From Typhlomys cinereus (taxonomy: Eukaryota; Chordata; Mammalia; Rodentia; Platacanthomyidae), in contig JALPQD010000408.1 of assembly GCA_023101885.1 (NCBI GenBank), positions 186,001 to 250,000 on the forward strand: a stretch of 64,000 bases of DNA, read 5' to 3'. The notes beneath the pieces were generated by a model. That model made no database searches. It saw only the letters and a list, made by a program, of their open reading frames with translations, and was not told where the DNA came from. Below are positions 23,598 to 35,765 of this stretch, piece after piece; positions within the stretch are counted from its first letter, which is position 1, and each line of letters begins with the position of its first letter. The translations under genes were made by a program, and so were the position numbers.

Positions 23598-24205
23598 GAA
23601 TTAGGAGATGGCTCAGGGGTTAAAGCCTTTGCTTCACAAGCAAAAGAAGCAAATAAAAAAGGGGGGGGGCTGGAGAGGTGGCTCAGGGGTAAAGCCTCTG
23701 TCTTGCAGGCGGAAGGTCCTGAGTTCGGATCCTAGACCCCATGTATAGACGCCGGGCGGAAGCAGGGCGGCCTGCGTTTCTGGTCCTGGTAGGGCGGAGC
23801 CTGTGAATCCCGGGGCAGAGTAAACAAGAGGAGGTGTAGGAGGTCCATGGCGGTTCCCGAATTCTCCTGTGGTTCTACACACACACATATATACACACAC
23901 ATTCACACATACGCATACATGCACAATTTAATAAATAATAAAAAAAAATTTAAAAAACAAGCAAAAGAAGCTCAGTTCAGAGTCTCAGGTCTCTGGCGAA
24001 TAAGACGGAAGTTTGTAATTCCAGCCCTGGAAGGCAGAGCCTGGAAACCCTAGAGCAAAACAGTAACATGGGAAGAGTAGTAATCCAGGATGATTCCCAA
24101 TGCTACCCTTAGGGCCTCCATAGACACACACACCCAAGTCCCTTTTGTATACACACACACACACACACATACACACACACACCCACACACACACACACAC
24201 AAGCA
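23598..24205 (+). repeat. Older B2-superfamily SINE interrupted by a younger one
   Basis: The host element begins aggagatggctcaggggtta, breaks at 23650, and resumes at 23972 (ctcagttcagagtctcaggt) through its body (ccagccctggaaggcagagc, gctacccttagggcctccat) into a CA-rich tail with several arrays up to 24200. Confidence 0.85.
23651..23956 (+). repeat. Family A SINE nested in an older SINE, 15-bp target-site duplication
   Basis: A full-length copy begins gggctggagaggtggctcag at about 23667 and ends in ttaataaataataaaaaaaa. The exact 15-mer acaagcaaaagaagc flanks it (23636-23650 and 23957-23971). Between the left duplication and the usual 5' end are about 16-19 extra bases, aaataaaaaa then a G run, not seen in the other copies. 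Confidence 0.9.
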
Positions 24206-24394
24206 TGCAAATAAAAAAAGTATCAATGAGTGCTAGCACTTTTGGAACACATATTATAGATGAGTCATTGTACTTAATACTCTCCTGTATTTCTTCATCT
24301 ATGCCTTGCAGCTGTGCTGTGATTGTAAGCAGTCCTTACATTTCCTCTTTACTGATAAGGAAACAGTGACAGCATTCAGAGAGAAGCCTGCTAT

Positions 24395-24500
24395 CCAGGT
24401 ATGATGGCCTATGCCTACAGTGCCTGAACTAAGAGGTTAAAGAAGGAGGATTGCAGTTTAAGGGGACCCTGGGAGGTGAGACCTTGTCTCAATAACAGCA
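24395..24500 (+). repeat. B1-like SINE
   Basis: The text tccaggtatgatggcctatg, aggattgcagtttaagggga and gagaccttgtctcaataaca matches a diverged B1. Confidence 0.6.
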
Positions 24501-24619
24501 TAAACAAAAGACAGAAGAGGTAACCCACTCTCTTCAGTGTTGTAGTCACGGGTAAGTTGCCCATGTGCCCATGCCCATGCACATGCTAATGCAGGCAACC
24601 CTTATTAAGCTTGCAATAT

Positions 24620-24620
<1 letters not shown>

Positions 24621-24665
<45 letters not shown>

Positions 24666-24790
24666 ACATGACTCTTGGGGAAAAAGAAGGTTCTCAGCAG
24701 AAGGAGGTGGGGGTAAAATAGGGTAATAATGTGGAGTGACAATAACTAAACTTCATTGTATACATGTATGAGATTATCAATAAAAGATAA
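24621..24790 (+). repeat. (CA)n array and L1 3'-end-like tail
   Basis: (CA)n at 24621-24668 is followed by a G-rich, A-rich stretch and an A-rich end with tcattgtatacatgtatgag, resembling a rodent L1 3' UTR end. The L1 part is uncertain. Confidence 0.5.
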
Positions 24791-25700
24791 GCATAATTTT
24801 AAAAAGACATAAGACAATAAATCTTGAGAAATTTTTGTTTAAAAGGTTTCTCTTCCCAGCTCCTTCCCTGTTCCTTTGACTTGTGTCCACTTTTCCAACT
24901 AGCCCTATCTATCCTTCCTTCCTATGGCCTGATAGCAGCTTATCAGAAGCCCATCCCTATCCTGGAAGATAAGGTGTAAGTCATCTCAGACATCTGATTC
25001 ATCTCCTGCCTCTGGAAAAGCTCCTGCATTGTGTCCTTGTGATTCTCTGTTCTTTTTGTGTCTGCCCAGAATGGAACCTCTTCGTCCCTTTTATGTTTAC
25101 CCCCTGGGTGGTCTCATCCAATCTCACAGCTCCAAGTGCTGTCTATGGGTGACAACTTCAAATTTGTACCTTCAGCCATGACCATCTTAGGTCCCTCTGT
25201 CTGCACAGCTTCTGCTCATTGGGCCTTAATAGACTTAGCAGGATGAAAAATCAAACACTTCCTGTTCCCTACCCCAGTCCTGTTCTCTGTCCAATAATGT
25301 CCGGAACAGTTCACAGCAGCTCCATCCTTCTAATGGTCTGGCCCCGGGACTTTGCATTTGAACCTGGTTTGCTACTTTCTTATATGCTAGAATGAATCTG
25401 TTCAGCTCTACTATGAAAACATACTGAGAACCTGCTGACTGGTTGCCACCTCCTGGTCTCTGGCTTTGGTTCCGGCCACAGTCATCTCGCTAGACTATTG
25501 TAGGCGCCATCTCATCAGTCTCCCTGCACCTGGGACAGCTTTCTTTTGGTTTAATACTGACATAGCAGGAAAAGAAGGAGATCCTTATAAAACATATAGC
25601 ACATCCTGTAATGCATAAGATCAGATGCTTCCTGTGTGCAACATGTAAGAGTCCACACCATGTGACTGAGCCTCTCCAAACCCACCGCCACTTCTCACTT
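24791..25700. other. Intergenic, no gene recognised
   Basis: Pyrimidine-rich sequence. The left part of the L2 element that follows may reach into it. No supported exon. Confidence 0.35.
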
Positions 25701-25719
25701 TGCCATACTAGATTGACTT

Positions 25720-26175
25720 GAAAATGGACAGCACTCTTTTCCTCGGGACCTTTATACTCATTACTCATTCCCTTTGCCTGGAGTTTACATACCCCAGTGA
25801 TCTGTGATCCCTTTGTCTCTTCTGCCATTCCCCCCACTTCTTTCTTCATGTGTCTGCTCCAAAGTTGCTTTCTCATAAAGGCCTTCACTGGTAATCCTAC
25901 TTAGAACTTTAATTCCACATCACTGTCCTTCTTCTACGTACACACAACATGCCTGCAGACCTGTATTTATCTCGTTTTGCTCTTTTCTTCAAAGGCTTAT
26001 CATGAGTGAAGTAATGCTTAGTTTCATCCTAACCTATCTGACTTTCCAAATTGGAATGTAGGATCCCTAAGGTCAGGAACTGCTCTCTGATTCATGCATC
26101 TTATATCTCTGGGGTCTGATAGTATCTGAGACAGAGCAAGTACTTGGTGAATATTTGTCGAGTGAAGGAACTGGA
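25720..26175 (+). repeat. L2-like LINE fragment
   Basis: The order 'ctcataaaggccttcactgg' ... 'ggaatgtaggatccctaagg tcaggaactgctctctg' ... 'caagtacttggtgaatattt' follows the 3' part of mammalian L2. An ancient, inactive copy. Confidence 0.55.
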
Positions 26176-26859
26176 GCATGCACTTCTGCACGAGAGCCTC
26201 TACATGAAATTGGGAGAAACAGGCTTTGAAACAATGGAATCACTCAACCTTTGTACATGTTTTTGCAATCAACAGGACATGGTAGTTACGCAAATCTCCA
26301 GTCTACTGAACTTATAGTAGGCATCCAATATTTGCCACACCAGAGATTTTTCCCAAGCCCCTAGGTCATGATGATGATGCCTGCTGATAAGTCAAGCCTC
26401 CTTGCTGCATTTTGCATGATTTGATTTTGCCTTTCCATGTCACTGTCCTGCCACTTGTCCCAAAAGTACTAGTAATTTTCATTATGTTATCACCTTTCTT
26501 CTTTCCTTTACAATTATTTCCTTTCTTCAATATCTTTTTTAGTGAGCCTACAAAGTAATTGTGTTTCTTTGTGGCATTTTATCATGTTGATCATGTAGTT
26601 TGTTTACATTCACTCCTATCACCTTGTATAGCCCCTATCCTCATCTCACTGATCCCTTCCTTCATTCCCACCAAGAGTTTCCCTTTTGATCATATATATG
26701 ACTCTATGTATCATATATATGAATTTAGGGTTCTATAGGGTTCCCTCTGCTCTCATATAATATATAGGTATGTGCGCACACACCACACACACACACACAC
26801 AAACATGCACGCACACAAATACCACATATGGAAAAAATCATGTGCTGTCTGCTGTGTGG

Positions 26860-27178
26860 TACTGGTGTGTGGGGGTGTGTGCGGGTAAGCGCGTGTGCCC
26901 TTTTGCACACATGCAGAAGCTAGAGCAGGACATGGCATGTTTTCCTTGATTTTTCTCCATGTCATTGCCTGGCGAACAGGGTCTCTTACTAAACCAGAAG
27001 CTTGCGCTTTTAGCTAGGCTGACTGGTCAGTGAACTATTGTATCCATGTATCTACATCCTATAATGCTGAGATTACGTGGCACACAGCTATGCCTTTTGC
27101 GGGTGCTGGGGATTGGAACTTAGGTCCTCATGTTTGCACAGTAAGTACCCTTATGGCTGAATCATTAACCTGGCCCTT
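26860..27178 (-). repeat. B4-like SINE
   Basis: Antisense B1-like body (caacagggtctcttac-type, aatgctgagattacgtggca) then an ID-like head (ggtgctggggattggaactt, ctgaatcattaacctggccc). A CA/TG-rich tail lies at its left, including a (CA)n at 26776-26801. Confidence 0.55.
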
Positions 27179-27589
27179 TCCAAATCTGTCTTATTTCTCT
27201 TACTATGATGATCTCTATTTTCATCAATGTTTCTGAAAATGATTTAATGTCATTCTTCTTTGCAGCTGGATAAAACTACATTGTATACATAACACATTTT
27301 CTTTTTCCATTAAGCTGCTAATGGACATCTATGCTGGTTTCATATCTTGGCTTGTGGTCAGTGCTGCAATAATTATGAACACACACAAATCTCTGGGATG
27401 TGCTAGCTTAGACTCCTCGGACTGTGTATCCAGGAGTGGTATAGCTGTCATCTGATAGATGACACTTTATTGAGAAACCTCTGCACTGATTTCCAAGGTA
27501 GCTGTACCAGTTTACATTACCAAGAATCCACAAAGTTTCCTCTTTCCTTGCATGTTCACCAACATTTGTTGTCACTTGTTTTCCTTATA

Positions 27590-27755
27590 TTTGTTTATTT
27601 ATTCTGTGTGTGTGTGTGTGTGTGTGCGCGCGCATGTGCCTATCTACTACATGTCTTCATCTGTGTTTGTGTGCCTGTGGAGGCCCAAGAGTGACTTTGG
27701 AAAATATCCTGGATTGTTCTACCTCCTTTTTTCTTCACTTTCTCTTACCCCAGAT
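27590..27755 (-). repeat. Truncated B2-superfamily SINE with (TG)n
   Basis: Antisense tail with (TG)n (27606-27630), then tgcctgtggaggcccaagag, ending before the head would start. Confidence 0.7.
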
Positions 27756-27784
27756 AAAATGGCTACCATCAAAAAAGCAAATGA

Positions 27785-28022
27785 CAGGGCTGGCGATATG
27801 GCTTAGGGGTTAAGTTTCTACCTCGAAAGCAGAATGACCTGAGTTTGGATCCTGGTAACTGCCTACACTTCTGGTTCTGGAAGGTGGAGTCTGGGAAATC
27901 CCAGAGTGAAGAAAAAACAATCCAAGATGTTTTCCAAAGTCACCCTTGGGCCTCCACAGACACACAAACACAGACAGACAGACAGACACGCACGCAGGCA
28001 CTCACCCTCCCCACACACAGAG
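27785..28022 (+). repeat. B2-superfamily SINE
   Basis: Full order from head (agggctggcgatatggctta) through B box (gagtttggatcctggtaact) and body (aaagtcacccttgggcctcc) to a CA/GACA tail. With the antisense copy just to its left it forms an inverted SINE pair. Confidence 0.8.
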
Positions 28023-28570
28023 ATTCTCAATGTACTTTCAGTTTTCATTTCTCCAATGGCTAAAGATGTTGAACTTTTTTTTCATATCCATATTTCTTCT
28101 TTTGAGAACTGTCCAATTCACTTGCCCATTTGTTAATTGCCTGGCATGTTTCTCCAACATTTAATATTTTGAGATCTTTATAGATATGAGTCTCTGGTTG
28201 TCTTTCTTCTCCTGCCTTGTTGGCTGCTTCTTCACTCTGTTGATTATTTCCTTTGCTCTGAAGGAGCTTTTAAATCTCATTCAATCTCATGGATAGTTTT
28301 TGCAATTATTTCCTGAACTACTGAAGTTCTTGCTATATCTGCATCTTGAAGTGTTTTCACTGAGCAGTTTCTGGGCTTGGGCCTTACATTAAGGTTTCTG
28401 ATCCATTTTTTAAGTGATTTTTACACAGTAAAAATCTGGTCTGGTATTATTCATCTAAAATTACACATTGTTTTCTCAGCACCATTTGTTACAGCGGTTT
28501 TCTGTTCTTCAGTGTACATTTTGACAGTCTTGTTAAAAATAAAGTTACCTATAAGTCTTTACATTTATTT

Positions 28571-28607
28571 CTCAATCCTGAGTTTTTAAAAAGATTTATT
28601 TATTTAT

Positions 28608-28660
<53 letters not shown>

Positions 28661-28903
28661 CTGTATATATCACAGGGCACTATGTGTGCCTGTGGAAGCC
28701 CAGAGGTGACTTTGGGAATCACCCTGGATTTCCCTGCCTCCTCTTTGCTTTGCTCTGGAGTTTCCCAGGCTCCACCTTCCACAATTGGAAGTACAGGCCT
28801 CTCTCCTGGAATTTTTACATGGGATCTGGGATCTGAACTCAGGACTTTCTGCTTGTGAGACAGACGTTTAACCCCTGAGCCATTTCTCTAGCCCTCAATC
28901 CTG
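28571..28903 (-). repeat. B2-superfamily SINE with target-site duplication and (TG)n
   Basis: The antisense copy carries (TG)n at 28612-28658. It is flanked by exact ctcaatcctg at 28571-28580 and 28894-28903. Inserted into the L1 fossil. Confidence 0.85.
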
Positions 28904-29568
28904 TATTTTGTTTCATTAGTCTACTTTTTTTTGCCAGTGGCATGTTCTTTTTATAGATATGCTCTGCAGTATAACTTAGATAAGACATTGTGATATTTCT
29001 AGCATTATTCTTTCTGCATAAGATTGGTTTGGCCATTCAGAATTTTTTATGCTTTCATATGAAGTGTAGGATTGTTTTTCTAGTTCTGTGAACAATGTCT
29101 TTGGCATGTCAATGGGGAGTACATTGAGTGTGTAGATTGCCTTTGGTATTATAGTCATTTTCACAATTACTAATTTAGCTAATCCAGGAGCATGGGAAGT
29201 CTTTCTATCTCCTAATGTCTTCAATAATTTCTTAGTTTAGCATTTTAAAATTTTCATTGTAGAGATTTTGTTACCTTCTTGATTAGGCTTATTCCTAGGT
29301 ATTTTATTGTTCTGAGGCTATTGCAAATGAGATCCCCCCCCCCCGATTTTTTTCTTGGCAATTCTATTAGAAAAACTCTTGCTAATATTGCAAATCTATT
29401 TTTAAAAATTTGCTAATTTGTTTTTGTATTTGTGGTTGATTTTCTTTATTCTGCTCTTCTTTTAAAACCGTTTATTAGGTTTTAGTGTTTTCTGGTGACG
29501 TATTTAGCATCTATTAGGTATAGTATTAATTGTTAAGATCATATTAGCAGCACACACAGTGCCCTCTG

Positions 29569-29577
29569 ATACACACA

Positions 29578-29622
<45 letters not shown>
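29569..29622 (+). repeat. (CA)n microsatellite
   Basis: About 25 CA units preceded by gccctctgatacacacactc, so probably the remnant of a SINE tail. Confidence 0.9.
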
Positions 29623-29624
<2 letters not shown>

Positions 29625-31430
29625 GATATTAGCTGCAGAGAGGAATAGTAACTTTTTGCCTTCCTTTTTATATTCCTTCCTTGTCTTATTGCTGAGCTAA
29701 TTTTTTCAACACCGTTTTAAATGAGAGCATTTCTTGTTCCTGATTTGGTATCATGTTGGCTATAGATTTGTCATCTGCAACCTTTGTTATGTCGTTCCTT
29801 CTGTTTCTAGTTTCTTTAGGACTCTTATGAAAAGATATTGAGCTTTGGCAAAGGCATTTTCTGTATCTATTGAGATGACCAAGTGGTTTCTGTGCTAAAG
29901 TCAATATGCTGTTGGACATTATTGAATCATGTATATTGCACGCAAATTTGGTCATAGTGTGTGATTGCTTTAATGTGTTGATGAATTTGGTTTTCAAGAA
30001 GTATTTTTGTGCTATATGTATTAGCAATATTGATCTATAGTTTTCATTTGATCTATAGTTTTCATTTTGTTTTATATTCGCATATGGTTTGGATGTGAGG
30101 GTATTGCCGGCTTCACAGAATGAGTTTGATAGTGTTCTTGCCTTCCTCATTTATAGAATAGTTTAAGAAGTGTTCACTCTTCTTTAAATATCTGGCAGAA
30201 TTAGGCAGTGAGTCCATCTGACGGCCTGGACTTTCCTTAAGCTCTTTGTTGCTGCTTCAGTTCATTGTTCATTACAGATCTTATTATAAATTTATACTCT
30301 CCTAATGTATTTTTTTGTAATCCCTAGATTTCCAAGCTCAGTACAATGTGTTTTCACAGTATTCTGTGATGAACCTCTGGAATCAATAGTGTCTGTTGTG
30401 ATGTCTCCCTTTGGTTCTCTTACTTTGGATCCTCTCCTACTTTTTTTGGTTAGTTTGTTTGTCAACTAATAGGTTTGTTATGTTTGTTTGTTTCTTCAAA
30501 AGGTAGATTTTTGTTTCATTGATTGCTTTTAGCCTCTGCTAAATTCATCTGTTCTGATCTTTGTGGTTTCTTTTTCCTATTGCTTTTGGTTTTGACTGTT
30601 TTTCTCATACCCTAAGGTACATCATCAAGTTACTTAAGATTTTTCATATAAGCACTCACGACTATAAGCTTTCCTCTTTTTTCCCTTTTTTTCCCCTGCC
30701 TTTGCTATATCTCAAAGGTTCTGTCCGATAAATTGTACTTTCATTTTCTAAGAAATTCAAATTTTCTCTCTGATTTCTTCACTGTCATTGGTCAAGTATT
30801 GTTCAACCTATATGTGTTTGAATAGTTTCTTTAGTTTTTATTATTCTTACCTAAAATTTTGTAAAATATTAAAAAATATTTTGATTCTTCCGTATTTGTT
30901 AAAACTTGCTTTATGGACTAAAATATGAGCTACCATTAAAAAAAGTTCCATGGGATGTTGAGAAAAATGATACTTTTCGTGTGTTAGATGGTATGTTCTA
31001 TAAACCCCTCTAAAGTCCATTTGATCTGTGATGCATTTGAACTCTGCCAATTCTGTTGATTTTGTACTCTAACTGTTCATGTTAAGGGTTGGTACTATTT
31101 GTAAATTTACAATCACTTCTAGGCTTCTGCACAAAGTTTTTATAAACCAGAATTTGTAGATTAGTGGTCTCTATATGAATCAGTCAGAGATTAACCAACA
31201 TTGAAGTTTTAAAAATTCACTGCCAATTTTTTTTAAATCAAAAATTTTTTATGTAAAAATCCAGGTGTTGTGTTTCTCTTGGACAAGTGGGTATTCCGCA
31301 GCCAGGGTTTGGCAGACTCTGACTATATTCCACCCACTTGCTTAGCTTAATTACTTGATTGGCCTCTGTGGTTATTTGATATTCACTCAAAACACAGCAA
31401 GGAAATGACTTAAAAAGTAAAAAATACTGC

Positions 31431-32365
31431 AATGCTGATTGAAGCAGGCAATTATCACACTTATTCTGAAGCAGCCTACTGCATTCTACCTCTGAACATT
31501 TAGAACATGATAACTTGTATGCTCAATGGATTTGCTAAACCTATCTAGAGTGGTTTTGGAAAGTATGTGTTGTCATTCACCCTCATGTTTACTTCTGAGA
31601 GCCCGCTTCTGTAGAGTTAGTACCATCCTATAGTTTTTATTACCATGAATGAATCTCAGATCTTTAGCTCCAGCACTGACCTAGCCCTACACTCTAGTCA
31701 GATACCTCTTCTGACCCATGGGCCAACTCTCCTGAGCTATCTTCAGGGTCACCTCAATCTGTCGTGCTGTGATAGATGTCATCATGTTTGTCTTCCTTAA
31801 ATTTCACAGTTCAGTTCAGTGGATTGCTACTCTAGATGATGAACTTCAAAGGTATGCTGATTCAACTCATCCTTCTCTTTTATCCTCAGTTCATGTCTCT
31901 ACATGTCTCTTACATGTTTGTGTTGCTGCTAATGCCCACTCCCATGACCCTAAGCCTAGCAGTCATGGCTTGACCATTTTCCCAAGCTTCCCATTGCCAA
32001 ACACTTCTACCCCATCTCCTGGCTAGCGACTTGACCAATCTAATGGCCAATTTCACTTCATTCTCTAGTTAGATCGAACCCTTTAGGAACTCTTCCCACC
32101 TATGTTTGTTTTGTGTCTTTTCATCCTACCATTTTGTTATATACAGTGATTACTTGTTTCATAAGTACTAAGAGTACTTGAAATAAGGAAGCTGTGTCAT
32201 AGGAATTCACCAAGGCTATATTGGCTAGCCTTTGACCTAGTATGAAGAGAATTAGCAGCTGATTCATGTCTCTATTTAAAGAATGGAGAACATGAACACA
32301 GATGTTTTCATGGTGCAGCTGCAGAAAAGTGGGAAGGCAAAGATTAAAGTTTTTTTTCTATCTGG
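31431..32365. other. Intergenic, no gene recognised
   Basis: Single-copy-looking sequence without supported exons or recognised repeats. Confidence 0.4.
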
Positions 32366-32382
32366 GATTCAATTTCCTTATC

Positions 32383-32426
32383 TTTTTTTTTATTTACTCA
32401 ATTGTGTGTGTGTGCACATGTGTGAA

Positions 32427-32482
<56 letters not shown>

Positions 32483-32692
32483 ACCACAGGTGAATTCGGG
32501 AACCACCATGGACCGCCTCCACCTCCTTCTTGTTTACTCTGCCCCATGGATTCACAGGCTCCGCCCTACCAGGACCAGAAATGTAGGCTGCCCTGCTTCT
32601 GCCTAGCGTCTATACAGGGGTCTAGGATCCGAACTCAGGACCTTCAGTCTGCAAGGCAGAGGTTTGACCCCTGAGCCACCTCTCCAGTCCCT
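32383..32692 (-). repeat. Family A SINE, full length, with (TG)n
   Basis: Antisense full-length copy. The long (TG)n at 32430-32478 is its tail complement. Near-duplicate flanks tcaatttccttatctt (about 32368) and tcaattttgttatctt (about 32692) are the target-site duplication. Confidence 0.85.
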
Positions 32693-32806
32693 CAATTTTG
32701 TTATCTTAAAGGAGAGAAAATACTAAAAAGATTAAATGGGATCTCTTAAGACACCCAGCATGGGACATCTAGAGGTACAAAATAAAAAATCCTACTTGAT
32801 GCAAAT

Positions 32807-32872
<66 letters not shown>
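32807..32872 (+). repeat. (GA)n microsatellite
   Basis: About 30 GA units with one early interruption (gaaaga). A later (GA)n exists at 50430. Confidence 0.95.
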
Positions 32873-32876
<4 letters not shown>

Positions 32877-32919
32877 TGGAGGCCAGACAGTAACCTCAGG
32901 TATAATTCCTAGACACCAT

Positions 32920-33125
32920 TCACTGTCTCTTTTGGAGACAAGGTTTCTTGTTGGCTTGGAGCTCACCCAGAAGGCTAGGCTGGCTGGCAGTGAGCTCCAG
33001 GGAATCTGCCTGTCTCTGCTTCCCAGGCAATGGATTATAAGCAGGCACCACCTTATCTGTCTTTGGTATGTGGGTTTTGGAGATCAAACTGAGGTTCCTG
33101 TGCTTGCAAGTCTTAGTAAGAAAAG
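32920..33125 (-). repeat. B4-like SINE
   Basis: Antisense B1 body (ttggagacaaggtttcttgt, ttggagctcacccagaaggc) followed by an ID-like antisense head (gagatcaaactgaggttcct). Confidence 0.6.
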
Positions 33126-33390
33126 ACCGAGTGTACTTGAAGACAGAATGAAGTGTTGAAGTTTTTATGTGAAATGTTGAAGTTCTTATGTAAGTCACTA
33201 TCTACAAAGTTCACATTCATTGGAAATTTGACAATAATGAGGACTCTATGAACGTATGTCAACACATGCTATCTCCTTAATTCTGAAACATAACACTATA
33301 GTAGAAGTGGGAGTTTTCTCCAAAATGCATGCAGTTCAGCTAATGAAATGAAAATGCCTTGCCATGTATCCATTAGTGCATACTAGCATC

Positions 33391-33601
33391 AGAATTTATC
33401 ACGGGGCTGGAGAGGTGGCTCAGGGGTTAAGCCTCCGCCTTGCAGGCGGAAGGTCCTGAGTTCGATCCCAGATCCCACGTATAGACGCCAGGCGGAAGCA
33501 GGGGGTGGCCTGCGCTTCTGGTCCTGGTAGGGCGGAGCCTGTGAATCCCGGGGCAGAAGGAGGTGGAGGCGTCCATGGTGGTTCGCGAATTCGTCCGTGG
33601 T

Positions 33602-33650
<49 letters not shown>

Positions 33651-33709
33651 GCGCACAGTTGAATAAATAATAATAATAAAAAAAATTTAAAAAAAAAAGA
33701 ATTTATCAC
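33391..33709 (+). repeat. Family A SINE, full length, 12-bp target-site duplication
   Basis: The cleanest copy in the window. Exact agaatttatcac flanks it (33391-33402 and 33698-33709). It has head ggggctggagaggtggctca, B box gagttcgatcccagatccc, the body, a (CA)n at 33606-33648 and tail gttgaataaataataataat followed by A-rich sequence. The low divergence suggests recent activity. Confidence 0.95.
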
Positions 33710-34764
33710 TAAGACTTTTTTATAAATTCCAAACTTGTTGCTTTTATCTTATACTCTGCTTCCCAAACATTTAACAATTTAATTCATTTCCATTTACTTA
33801 CTTTTTAGACTTATGTTGCTAAAAGGATTGTGACTTCACATTTTTGCTCTTCTATTAAAACATTTTTGTTCACATTATCTCTTTCTGTTTGTTTCTTTTG
33901 TGCCTGTTGTTAAATTCTTGGTGGCGGGGAGAGTATCAACATTGTCTCAGCAGCAGCGATAGCAATAACAATACATCTGTTTATCAAATCTTGTCTTTCC
34001 AGTGTAGGGAGCTTTAGGTCAGTGATATACATTCAGCTGTGTCTGTTCCCATGTCTGCCAGTGACAATGAGTTGGAAAATGTCAATGGCTATCTAGGGAG
34101 TTGTATGAGCTACAGGTATGCTAGTTTTATATTTTTGAGATGAGTGTAATTTGCATTGCTGGTTGAATATCACTTTTTCAACACTTAGGAATAATGTAGG
34201 GATAACATTTTTATGGGCTTGACATTTTACAAAAATCAAATTTGCAGGCAGGAACAGCCCTTTTTCTTTTATGAGTCACCTGACAATAACAACTATTAGT
34301 GTGTATTGGGCTGTTATCAGGAAGGGGTGGTAAAATTAGCATGAAATGGAGGTAAAGTCAACCTTTATATGGCAACTGCCTACATAAATTTTTTCAAAGT
34401 CCTCTCATGTTTAAAGAGTGGATTTGAGAATTATAGTTAAGATATCTAATTAGGTTTGCTCCCTGACTTAACTTGCAAGTAAAATGTCATTAATAGAATC
34501 AATTTGCTTTCTAAACTAATGAAAGTTCATGTTGACTTTGCCTAGACAGGATGCACCATATTAGATGTTATGGGAGGGCACAATTCCTGTACTTTGAAAA
34601 CTGAGCTATCTGTTGGGAAAGAATGTGCAGGATTGCTTGTTTCTGGTGATCCCTTTGTCTGAAATGACCTTTGGTACTACCTTTCCCCTTGTTCACCTGG
34701 AGAGCTTCTAACACTCCTGGAGCCCAGTCACATGGCATCAGCATTCCTTAACTGACAGAGAATT
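33710..34764. other. Intergenic, no gene recognised
   Basis: AT-rich, single-copy-looking, without supported features. Confidence 0.4.
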
Positions 34765-34765
34765 G

Positions 34766-35045
34766 GGCTAGGGAGATGGCTCAGTTGGATCTCTTCTACC
34801 CACATTAAAAGAAAAACCAAAACAAAACAAAAAAACGAAAATACAGGCACTGAGCCTGAAATCCCAGTGCTGAGAAGCAAGAAAATGAGGATTCTGGGGG
34901 ATTGCCCAACCAGCTAGTCTAGCTGAATCACTGAGTTTTAGCCTCATTTAGAAACCGCATCAAGAATTTACAAAAAAAGGGGGGGGGGCCCACAGGAAGA
35001 CACTCAGCAGCAGCCTCTGGTCTCCAGACACATGTGTATGTACCA
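34766..35045 (+). repeat. B2/B4-like SINE, rearranged
   Basis: Head gggctagggagatggctcag is followed soon by an A-rich run, then a second body-like part (agcctgaaatcccagtgctg). An odd G8 run lies at 34980-34988. Confidence 0.55.
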
Positions 35046-35079
35046 TACATATAGAAAGAAAGGGAAAACTGTTGTATAG

Positions 35080-35765
35080 TTCTCATAGACTTATCATTCT
35101 GTAATGACAACATTGAAAAGCAATTTTTAAGTGTACAATCCATTATTACTAATATAGGTACCATGCTGTATAGTAGATTTGTAGAAACTATTCCTCCTGA
35201 CAATCTGAATTTTCTATCACTTGACTAGCATCTCCTCATTGTCCCTAGTCCCCAACATCTGGCTACTCTCTTCTCCAAGCTTAATATCTTGAGTGTCTAC
35301 ATATAAGTGATACCATGTAGTATCTGTCTTTATAGGTCTGCCTTGATATCATCCAGGTCACCCATGGTGTATGGTATGTGTATGTGTGGTATGTGTTGTA
35401 TGTGTATGGTATGTGTGTATGTGTCACTTTTTTTTTATTCATTTGATGAGGAGCATTTAGATTGGTGGTACAACCTGGCTATTGTCAATAATGCTATAAT
35501 GTGCATGGAAGTGCAGCATCCTCTTCCAAACACTGATTTCACTTCACTTCTTTTGGATATATACCCAGGGAGAGTTTCTGGATCACAATTTTTTGAGGAA
35601 CCTTCACACTGTTTTCTATGATGACCACACTAATTTACATTCCCACCGACAGCATGTAAGGGTTCCCTTTTCTCTACATCCTCTCTAGCACTTGTCATCT
35701 TTTGTCTTTTTGAAAATAGTCATTCTAACAGGGGTGGGGTGATGTCTGCTTTATTGTGGTTATTA
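35080..35765 (-). mobile_element. Antisense L1 3' fragment (old)
   Basis: Plus-strand text ttgtcaataatgctataatg, tttggatatatacccaggga, aatttacattcccaccgaca is the antisense 3' UTR region of older L1 elements. The internal GTAT-rich stretch at 35370-35425 is a microsatellite. Confidence 0.7.

Larger units (their letters stand above)
27250..31430 (-). mobile_element. Long decayed antisense L1, interrupted by SINEs
   Basis: The plus strand reads as antisense L1 3' UTR and ORF2: tgctgcaataattatgaaca and gtagctgtaccagtttacat near 27.4-27.5 kb, gatctttatagatatgagtc near 28.2 kb, and sttagtttagca-like to cttcacagaatgagtttgat near 30.1 kb. The best remaining frame, minus strand 29686-30150, is short and diverged. 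SINEs interrupt it at 27590-28020 and 28571-28903, and a (CA)n lies at 29569-29622. It is an inactive fossil. Confidence 0.65.

Noticed and set aside
29686..30150. 154-codon minus frame
   Set aside because: It lies inside the antisense L1 fossil; a decayed ORF2 piece, not a gene.
33403..33500. tRNA-like A and B boxes at SINE heads (also at 63054)
   Set aside because: They belong to SINE elements with bodies and A/CA tails, not tRNA genes.
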